A stretch of 64,000 nt of DNA from positions 27,156,001 through 27,220,000 of the forward strand of contig CM114271.1 of assembly GCA_050084515.1 (NCBI GenBank). The letters are read 5' to 3'. Position numbers and translations under genes: made by a program. The stretch comes from Blasia pusilla. Its lineage: Eukaryota; Marchantiophyta; Marchantiopsida; Blasiales. Below the pieces are notes generated by a model, which saw nothing but the letters and a program-made list of their open reading frames with translations, did not search any database and was not told where the DNA came from. Each line of letters opens with the position of its first letter. The stretch's first letter is position 1. Positions 57,482-64,000 of this stretch are shown here, piece by piece.

Positions 57482-57793
57482 GTGTGGAAAATTGCTAAAC
57501 AAGCATAACAGATGGAAAACGGATCTTATACACACACACCACCATGGAGAACGAAATCTGCGATGAGAGAATGAGTGGAGGCTGATCCTCTTCTCAATTA
57601 TATAGGGTATGTACAAGCAACCCTAACCCTACCCTTAACCATAGTCTCGAGTTAGACTAACTTGGATTAACTAACCCTAGTTAAGATAATCGTGCTTAAC
57701 TGACTAACCAAGATTAAGCTTCCCTACTTCGTGTGAGTACCAAATGTAGCAGTTTGTGTGTCTCATGAGCTTGATTGTAACTCACTCTTCAAT
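57482..57793 (-). repeat. Copia 5' LTR, full copy
   Basis: About 312 bp, nearly identical to the 3' LTR at 51398-51711. Flanked by GAGGG on both sides (57477-57481 and 57794-57798), so taken alone it looks like a solo LTR. Confidence 0.88.
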
Positions 57794-57902
57794 AGAGGGA
57801 TGCATGCAATCCGTCGATCTTGGATAGGTTGCCTCGCTACCTCACCTTGTATGTCCAAGACAAGGAAAGCGTGAAACTCATCGGTCTCCGACGGGTTGCC
57901 TG
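57794..57902. repeat. Hairpin array upstream of unit A copy 2 (right remainder)
   Basis: Two diverged units (gcaatccgtcgatcttggat and cggtctccgacgggttgcct) continuing the array broken by the copia. The promoter of copy 2 follows 90 bp on. Confidence 0.75.
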
Positions 57903-57988
57903 GATTCCCACGTGCAAAGTTCCATAACGGCCGACGTCGTCGTCGGTACGATCCAACAACCCAACGGTCAACTCAATGGCTCGAAAAG

Positions 57989-57995
57989 TATAAAA
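57989..57995 (+). promoter_or_regulatory. TATA box of unit A copy 2
   Basis: TATAAAA in the same context (cccaacgg ... ggctcgaaaag) as the boxes at 2700 and 61887. Confidence 0.65.
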
Positions 57996-58145
57996 GGCTG
58001 AGATTTCGCTCATTTCTCTTTTTCGTCTCGCGATTTCATATGCTCTTCCTCGCAGCAGCTGAGGTTACCTTTCCGCTGCCAAAGTCTGTTATATTGACCC
58101 CTTTGCTGGAAGGTTACGACAATCCAACACCCGACGCTTTAAGGT

Positions 58146-58208
58146 AAGCCCATCTACTTGAAGGGCTCCACCGTGACCTTCAAGTAGATGGGCTTGAAGG
58201 TCACGGTG
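58146..58208. repeat. Two overlapping perfect inverted repeats
   Basis: First pair: 19 bp at 58146-58164 with 58177-58195. Second pair: 16 bp at 58169-58184 with 58193-58208. The loop of each holds part of the other, so two alternative hairpins share sequence. It lies in the leader of unit A copy 2 and is absent from copies 1 and 3. Confidence 0.95.
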
Positions 58209-58326
58209 CTTCATCACAAAACGCTTGCAAAGATGGGTTTAGGCACTCCATTGAAGCTTCGAGGGATCTATTGTGCACAAAAGCATATTAGACTGTCAAG
58301 GAGAAAGAATTGACCCAACGTGCACC

Positions 58327-58972
58327 ATAACGAGAAAGAAAACACAAGCAACCAAGGTAGCGAGCATCACTTCCAAGTCCATAAGGACACCATAACGAGG
58401 ACCTTATCTTCAGGTCCTCGTTCGGCGAATGAGATAAGGCAACAAGAAATAAAGGAGCGGGAAAAGGAAGCAGATATACACATGCAAGAGGTTCTAGCAA
58501 AACGTGCCCCGGAGGAGCTTGCAAAGCAAAATGTTGAGGCTGAGGCATCGAAGGCCTTGAAGAAAAGAATCGCGAACAAGAAACGCGAGAAGGAGCGTCT
58601 TGACGCCTCCATCAGGAGAGCATAATTAGCAAAAGCTCAAAGAGAAAAAGCAATCGCCATTGAAGAAAGACCTGCTCGTCCAATAGAAAGTGTAAAGATG
58701 CAGGAAATATCTCCGATGAGGTATAGGGACACTATGAATCTAAAATCGACTAAGGAAACGGCCGAAGTTCAAGTGACGGAGGATGAGGTCATGAGGACAG
58801 TAAGTGTGGAGATGGTGGACATCTCCGAAGAAGCAAGAGAAGAGTCTTCATCATCTTTGAGCCCAATGGAAGAAATTGACCTTTATCGGATCGATAAGTT
58901 TCCCGTGGACTTGCCAACTGTTGTCCCAGAGCAGCTAGCGGGCCTGGACACCGACCCAATCTTTGAACGGAT
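58327..58972 (+). pseudogene. Unit A copy 2, exon 1 (start codon lost)
   Basis: Homologous to 3000-3625. The expected ATG reads ATA (accATAACGAGAAAG). Coiled-coil part PRSANEIRQQEIKEREKEAD is intact to a stop at 58623, after which the frame continues as VKMQEISPMRYRDTMNLKST and EEIDLYRIDKFPVDLPTVVP. The intron donor gt is changed to at (gaacggataag). Two separate lesions, at start and splice site, mark this copy as dead. Confidence 0.6.
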
Positions 58973-59059
58973 AAGAAAATTTTGGGTTATGTGAAAGCTC
59001 ATTATGCAATACATTACCAAAACACAGTATTTTAGTGACTTTGTCCCCATTGTGGCAAG

Positions 59060-59532
59060 TTGTAAAGCAGATTGCACTGATGGAGGGCCAAAAGGCCCCA
59101 AGAATTCCACTTTGTCGATTGCGGACAATGAAGTACGTCCGCAAAATTCAATCGGAGTAGGACATTGTCAAAGCTCAAACAGTCGGCAGCGACTGCATCC
59201 TACTTCAACAACTTCCCTCCGTTCTATGTTCAGCCTTACAATGAGCATGGAACCCAAGCTCTGGTGATGGAAGAGGACTTGGAGGCTTTGGATACATTCT
59301 AGAGGATGAGAGATCGGGAGTTCAGATGAGCGATTGAAGGAACCCAATTTAGCTGGATGCCGAACCTCTACTTCTTCATCTCGGATGGCAGCTACAAGTA
59401 CATGGCGTGGACGCACTTTGCAGAGGAGCGCCCAAATTCATTGGAGGTGCATTTTTGCGTGAGGGGAGTCGTGCTCCATCCATTTCCTCATCACATGGCA
59501 ACAATGGAAATGGCTATGCATCCGATGAATAC
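59060..59532 (+). pseudogene. Unit A copy 2, exon 2
   Basis: Matches 3713-4180 and 62911-63382 (KADCTDGGPKGP region, then HFCVRGVVLHPFPHHMATME in pieces). The acceptor is altered (ggcaag with one base lost relative to copy 3) and in-frame stops occur near 59300 and 59330. Ends before gtaagt at 59533. Confidence 0.55.
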
Positions 59533-60240
59533 GTAAGTTTCCTCATCCTTAAGTTTGATTGCGTCAACCCGTCAAGGTCCAACGGGTTGCATAATTGGAA
59601 AGCTAGCAAATGGGCAAGAATGATTTGAGACTCCTGCCACCATCTTGTTTGTGGTCAAGGTCATAGTCAAGCAAACCGTCAGAGTCCGACGGGTTGCCTG
59701 ATGGCCAAGCACACGAGATTAATCCAGGATATTGAAACCAATCGAACATCAACGGGTGGAAAAATGACTGCATGATTTATTTTTCTACAATCCGTTGGAC
59801 TCCGACGAGTTGCACAATGAGGGGTAACAAATCATCAGATGCCTACAAGAAACTCGTCGGAGTTCGACGAGTTGCTGGACTGTCTATTATTTTTTGGATA
59901 CTTTTGGCCGTAAGCAACTCATTGGACTCCGACAAGTTGCATTTCCCCCCCAGGGTACGTGGTCAGAGTCCCATAGCTTGCTTTTAGGCGTCCAATTCCA
60001 GCTTTACTAGGCCATTGCGCAACCCGTCGGACTCCAACGGGTTGATATGGGCAATTTTTATCCGGAAACCTATCTTCGAATGGAAGTCATTCGACAACCC
60101 GTCGGAGTCCGACGGGTTGAAACCAAGGAATAAGAGGAACCGATGGGTTGGACCACAGAGTCACAAACAGAGAGTGCAACCCATCGGACTCCGATGGGTG
60201 GCAATTCTCTCTAAAAATTTCAAGAGTGTTGCAATAAGTA

Positions 60241-60305
60241 TAACACAAAGATAAGTGTTGCGACCCGTCAAAATCTTACGGGTTGCAACACTTATCTCTG
60301 TGTTA
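60241..60305. repeat. 28-bp near-perfect inverted repeat extending a hairpin
   Basis: Arms 60241-60268 and 60278-60305 differ at two positions. A hairpin-family core at the tip is extended by about 19 bp of non-family sequence (taacacaaagataagtgtt). Confidence 0.9.
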
Positions 60306-60512
60306 CGATTTGGATCCAAATGGGTTGACAGAATTGCAACCCGTCGGAGTCTAACGAGTTGCAATACTTATCTCTATGCCGCAATTTGGATCCCCATGGG
60401 TTGACAGAATTGCAACTTGTTGGAGTTCGACAGGTTGCAACACTTCTCTCTATCCTACGATTTGGATCCCGATGGGTTGACAGAATAGCGACCCGTTGGA
60501 GTCAAACTGGTT
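60282..60512 (+). repeat. Three tandem 76-bp units, each ending in a hairpin
   Basis: Each unit runs gttgcaacacttatctctgt, a gatttggatcc block, gggttgacagaattgcaacc, then a hairpin. Starts are near 60282, 60358 and 60434, with about 80-90 % identity by eye. Confidence 0.8.
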
Positions 60513-60558
60513 GCAGGAACCCGATAGGTTGCAGTATTCTAACCTTATGTTTGGATTT

Positions 60559-60587
60559 GAATATCCCCATCATTGGTGGGGATATTC
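60559..60587. repeat. 11-bp inverted repeat at the truncated start of ORF S2
   Basis: GAATATCCCCA-tcattgg-TGGGGATATTC. The right arm is the ORF S sequence itself (compare gaggatattcgtgggcg in the copy at 46-47 kb), so the left arm is a fold-back duplicate made at the breakpoint. Confidence 0.85.
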
Positions 60588-61318
60588 ATGGGCGCGTTTC
60601 AAGACGTCCCATACACATGGTGGTAGAGCAATCAGAGCGAGACTCGTGGAGACCTGATAATTATCTTGACTTCAGGCAGGTGAAGAGGCATCATCGAGGA
60701 ACGAATCCTGTGATTGATTTGGATAAGGAAATTACGCCGCCTAGATATTCGAGAACCCTGGATTGCTCCCAAATCCGTGATGGAGTAACTTCTCCAAAAT
60801 CAGTGAATGTTTTATTTCAAAAGCCCTCCGTTGCTAGAAGTTCGCAACATTCGCTCGCTGGGGTGGTTCAACAATATGGGATTCCAGTCATGGAGGTGGA
60901 TTGCAGCCTAAAACGGTGGCATATATCTCGGAGCAACCCTGGACTAGGACCCGCTTGCAGGGCAGGATTTGATGGCATTAGGAGAGCATGCGGCACTTTC
61001 CTAAATAAGAACTGTACAAGGACTGGACAACCATTGCCTGGGTTTTGGGGACTCAAAACCTTTGATCTTTTCACAATGACCGGGGATCAATTGAAGTACT
61101 TCTTCTGCCCAAATGGATCTTGCGCTTTTCGGAAGTCTTATCCGGCTGCCATTGGAGCTCCGGGGAATACCCCCACGATTTGGCCCATCGCCGCAAGAAC
61201 AAATTCCACTCAAGACGAAGTGGACAATCTTACAAGTGTCAGTTTCAGATTCCTAGATGGAAGAAATTCAGAGAATGTTCGCATTATAGAGACCTTGACA
61301 AAGAGGGGTTGCCCAAAT
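60575..61318 (+). pseudogene. SWIM-finger ORF, copy 2 (ORF S2), truncated at both ends and inverted
   Basis: One open frame reads HGRVSRRPIHMVVEQSERDS, then VDCSLKRWHISRSNP, GIRRACGTFLNKNCTRTG and YFFCPNGSCAFRKSYPAAIG, homologous to 47290-46560 on the other strand. It lacks the N-terminus (fold-back at 60559) and the SWIM end, breaking at TLTKRG into hairpin-array sequence. It is less damaged than copy 1 because its frame is open throughout, but as a fragment it should not be functional. Confidence 0.6.
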
Positions 61319-61339
61319 ACCTCGCCATTTACCCCAAGA

Positions 61340-61800
61340 TGAGGGAAGCGTGCAACGCGTCAGCCTCTGACGGGTTGCGCAAGCGCCTCGCCTTGCAATG
61401 CTTACATGAAGGAAGCGTGCAACCCATCGGCCTTCGACAAGTTGCGCGGGTACTCCGCCTTGTTATCCCAAGATGAGGGAAGCTTGCAACCCGTTGGCCT
61501 CAGATGGGTTGCGCAAGTGCCTCGCCTTGTAATGCTTACATGAAGGAAGCGTGCAACCCATCGGCCTCCGACTTATTGCGCGGATACGCCGCCTTCTTAT
61601 CCCAAGATGAGGGAAGCGTGCAACCCCCGGTCTCCAACGGGTTGCGCGGTTACCTCGCGTTCTTGCCCGACGACAACGGAGGCGCGCAACCTGTCGGTCT
61701 CTGACAGGTTGCCAAGATAGCTTGGCATCTTTACCCGAGGAGGACGGATTCTTGCAACCTGTGGGAAGCATGCAACCCGTCGGAGCCGTCGGGTTGGTGG
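61340..61800. repeat. Hairpin-repeat array upstream of unit A copy 3
   Basis: Seven units of about 60-75 bp (gagggaagcgtgcaacccgt ... tacctcgcc). Includes a compensated hairpin at 61687-61713 (CAACCTGTCGG ... CTGACAGGTTG). Ends 87 bp before the TATA box at 61887. Confidence 0.88.
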
Positions 61801-61886
61801 TTTCTATGTCCAAACTTCCATAACGGCCGACACGTCGCCATCGGAACAACCGTGCGACCCAACGGTCTGCCCAACGGCTCGAAAAG

Positions 61887-61894
61887 TATAAATA
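61887..61894 (+). promoter_or_regulatory. TATA box of unit A copy 3
   Basis: TATAAATA, identical to copy 1, in the conserved cccaacggctcgaaaag context, with a conserved initiator-side segment (gctcattttcggttttttgt) downstream. Confidence 0.7.
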
Positions 61895-61984
61895 GGCGAG
61901 GGTTCGCTCATTTTCGGTTTTTTGTTTTGGGATCTTGATTGCTCTTCCGCGCAATTGCTGACCAGAACCAAGGGGTGCTTTACA

Positions 61985-62088
61985 CGGCGACTCATCGCGA
62001 GACGATTCCAACGAATGATCGCGAGACGATTCGAGCAAACGATCGCGAGACGATTCAAGCGAACGATCATGAGACGATTCAAGATACT
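61985..62088 (+). repeat. Leader tandem repeats of unit A copy 3
   Basis: Four to five units of 22-23 bp with consensus aacgatcgcgagacgattc, between the TATA box and start codon. Cleaner than the homologous tract of copy 1 at 2841-2925. Confidence 0.85.
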
Positions 62089-62177
62089 CATCACGGCGAC
62101 TCATTGCGACATCAGCAAGGCAACTCATCCTGCCAGAAAGTAACTTCGTTGTCGAGGAGGAGGCATTTTCAGGAACA

Positions 62178-62812
62178 ATGACGAGTAAAAAATCTCAAGA
62201 AAACAAGGCTGGGAGCTTCACTCCCAAGTCCATGAGGACTCATGCCTCACCATCTCCAGGGCCTCGTTCGGCCAATGAGATAAGGCAACAAGAGATTGAG
62301 GAGCGGGAAAGGGAAGGGGATATGCGTTGGCAGGAGCTTCTTGCAAAACGTGTTAAGGAGGCGCTCGAAAAATAGAACTGAGAGGCTGAGGCGTCGCAGG
62401 CCTTGAAGAAAAGAATAGCCGAGGAAAAGCGTGAAAAGAAGCGTCTAGACGCCTTGGTGAGTAGAGCAGAATTGGCAAAAGCTTGAAGGTAAAAAGAGAT
62501 TGCCATTGAAGCCCGGCCCGTCCAACCAAAAGTGTTGAGATGCAGGAAATATCCCCGATGAAGTACGGGGACACAATCAATATAAAATTGGCTGAGGAAA
62601 CCGCCGAAGTTCAAGTGACGGATGATGAGGTCATGAGGACCGCCAGCGTGGATATGGTGGACATCTCTGAAGAAGCAAGAGAGCGGTCTTCCTCGTCTCT
62701 GAGCCTGGCGGAAGAAATCGACCTCTATCAGATCGACGAGTTTCTAGTGGACTTGCCAACTGTTGTCCCAGAGGAGTTGGCGGGCCAAGACATCGACACA
62801 ATCTTTGAGCGG
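62178..62812 (+). pseudogene. Unit A copy 3, exon 1
   Basis: Starts MTSKKSQENKAGSFTPKS, equivalent to copy 1. Coiled-coil region intact to a TAG at 62373, then continues in frame after two stops (EASQALKKRIAEEKREKKRL). The acidic C-terminal half of the exon is best preserved here: EEIDLYQIDEFLVDLPTVVP and GQDIDTIFER before the gtaag donor at 62813. This copy serves as the reference for the reading frame at the end of exon 1. Confidence 0.6.
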
Positions 62813-62910
62813 GTAAGAAATTATCTTTGATCTTTGAGTTATGTGAAGGCCCATGTTGCAATTCATTGGCAATTCAATGTAGTTTATTGACTTTGTCCCC
62901 GTTGTGACAG

Positions 62911-63382
62911 GTTGTAAAGCAGATGGCACTAATGGAGGGCCAGAACGCCCCGAGAATTCCACTTTGCCTATTGCAGACAATGGAGTACGTACGTAAAATC
63001 AGTCTGACGAGGATATTGCAAAGCTGAAATAGTCGGCAGCGACAGCATCCTACGTTGACAACTTCCCTCCATTCTATGTTGAGCCTTACGATCAACATGG
63101 AATCCAAGCGTTGGTGACGAAGGAGGACTTGGAAGCGCTCAACACATTCTCGAGGATGAGAGATCAGGAATTCAGAAGGGCGATTGAGGGGACTAAATTC
63201 AGCTGGATGCGGAACCTCTATTTTTTCATCTGGGATGTAAACCATAGGTTCATGGCGTGGACCTTGTTTGCAGAGGAGCGCCAAAATTCATTGGAGGCGC
63301 ATTTTTGCGTGAAGTCAGTCGTGCTAAATCCATACCCTCATCACATGGCGATGGTGGAAATGGCCATGCATGCCATGAACAT
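62911..63382 (+). pseudogene. Unit A copy 3, exon 2
   Basis: Acceptor gttgtgacag at 62910 after a 98-bp intron. Reads VVKQMALMEGQNAPRIPLCL, a damaged part with a TAG near 63030, then EDLEALNTFSRMRDQEFRRA, FSWMRNLYFFIWDVNHRFMA and AHFCVKSVVLNPYPHHMAMV, ending MN before gtaagt. Confidence 0.6.
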
Positions 63383-63927
63383 GTAAGTTTCCTCTTCCTT
63401 TTTTTTTATTGCTGCAAACCATCGGACTCCGACGAGTTGTTTAACGAGTGGTAAAAAAACATCGGATGCCTTAAAGCAAGTTTTTGGAGTCGGACGAGTT
63501 GCTTGACTGGCCATTGTTTTTAGGATGTTTTTGGCCGAAAGCAACTCGTCGGACTCCGACGGGTTGCATTCGCCGCCACGGGTAGGTGATGGGAGTAAGG
63601 GAGCTTGATTTTTGGCATCAAATTGTTGCTTTACTTGAAATTGCGCAACCTGTCGGACTCTGACGGTTTGATATGTTCACTTTTTCCGCGGAGACCACTC
63701 TCTGAATACAAATTATCTGACAACCCGTCGGAGTTCGACGGGTTGTAACCAGGCAATCATAAATCTGAATGCAATCCGTTGGACTCTGATGGGTTGCAAT
63801 ATTTAGCTCTTAGCTATCATTTCGACCATGAGGTATAGCGACCTGTCAGAGTCCGACGGGTTGTGGGAATTTTGTCTGATATGTATGTACTACACTGACA
63901 TATATGTCATGTGTAGACTATGTGCAG
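63383..63927 (+). repeat. Hairpin-filled intron 2 of unit A copy 3
   Basis: gtaagt donor at 63383 and acceptor actatgtgcag ending 63927, enclosing about eight hairpins (for example 63541-63567 and 63722-63748). Same position and content as 4181-4940. Confidence 0.8.
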
Positions 63928-64000
63928 GATGGATTCTGCAACTACACCAAGGGACCCTATCATGCGATGCCAAATAATCAAGATCGGTTTAGAATTATCC
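63928..64000 (+). CDS. Unit A copy 3, start of exon 3 (cut by window end)
   Basis: In the phase set by exon 2 it reads DGFCNYTKGPYHAMPNNQDR with no stop to the window end. The equivalent exon in copy 1 starts at 4941. Confidence 0.4.

Larger units (their letters stand above)
51397..57793 (-). mobile_element. Ty1/copia LTR retrotransposon inserted in the hairpin array
   Basis: LTR ends, polypurine tract, primer-binding site and the order gag-protease-integrase-RT-RNase H on the minus strand define a copia element. The flank GAGGG on both outer sides fits a 5-bp target duplication. Internal ORFs are broken. The gag is interrupted by a 619-bp hAT-like element at 55631, and the upstream LTR side holds an extra copy of array plus LTR. 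Confidence 0.92.
59565..60545. repeat. Hairpin-repeat cluster in and beyond intron 2 of unit A copy 2
   Basis: About 15 hairpins. Those at 59.6-60.2 kb occupy the place of intron 2 of copies 1 and 3. A compensated one at 60178-60204 reads GCAACCCATCGG-act-CCGATGGGTGGC. No exon 3 follows; instead a 76-bp tandem repeat and an inverted ORF S fragment are found. Confidence 0.85.

Overview
This is a nuclear eukaryotic window. The two intact host genes are plant-type, both on the minus strand and split by many GT-AG introns: RAD23 (17614-23541, 11 coding exons) and DNA ligase 4, LIG4 (27219-44202, 28 coding exons). I joined the exons by hand. Both models stay in frame from start to stop: 388 residues for RAD23 and 1131 for LIG4. 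Gene content, intron style and a retrotransposon carrying a cytosine methyltransferase suggest a streptophyte, most likely a charophyte (Chara-like) alga. The species is an inference.

Left flank (1-9.2 kb): a broken, probably MULE-like transposase-type ORF on the minus strand, an array of 27-bp hairpin repeats, and a rightward gene-like unit of about 6 kb. That unit (called unit A) has a TATA box at 2700, a coiled-coil first exon, two introns filled with hairpin repeats, a region resembling a beta-class amino-methyltransferase (motif IV before motif I), a disordered tail and an AATAAA. It is degenerate, with frameshifts. 9.6-16.5 kb: two opposed Ty3/gypsy remnants. One (+) carries an integrase followed by a PHD finger. 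The other (-) carries a zinc-knuckle region, a C5-cytosine DNA methyltransferase domain and a reverse transcriptase.

Centre (17.6-44.2 kb): RAD23 and LIG4, both DNA-repair genes and tandem on the same strand. LIG4 introns hold a 5'-truncated LINE and probable LTR remnants. LIG4 also contains a 7-nt microexon followed by a U12-like intron. The hairpin repeat is missing from about 9.1 to 45.9 kb.

Right flank (45.9-64 kb): a second and a third set of the left-flank modules. In order: a SWIM-finger ORF (-), hairpin cluster, transposase-like ORF (-), hairpin array, unit A copy 2 (+), hairpin intron, an inverted piece of the SWIM ORF (+), another array, and unit A copy 3 (+, cut by the window end). 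A Ty1/copia element (51.4-57.8 kb, minus) is inserted in the array upstream of copy 2. An 8-bp-TSD, hAT-like non-autonomous element is inserted in the copia gag.

The strongest candidate for something undescribed is the hairpin repeat and the module it marks. Hairpins number in the dozens, often with matching changes in both arms. They sit in promoter-proximal arrays and in introns of a repeated unit whose most complete copy seems to encode a DNA-methyltransferase-like domain, placed head-to-head with a transposase-like ORF.
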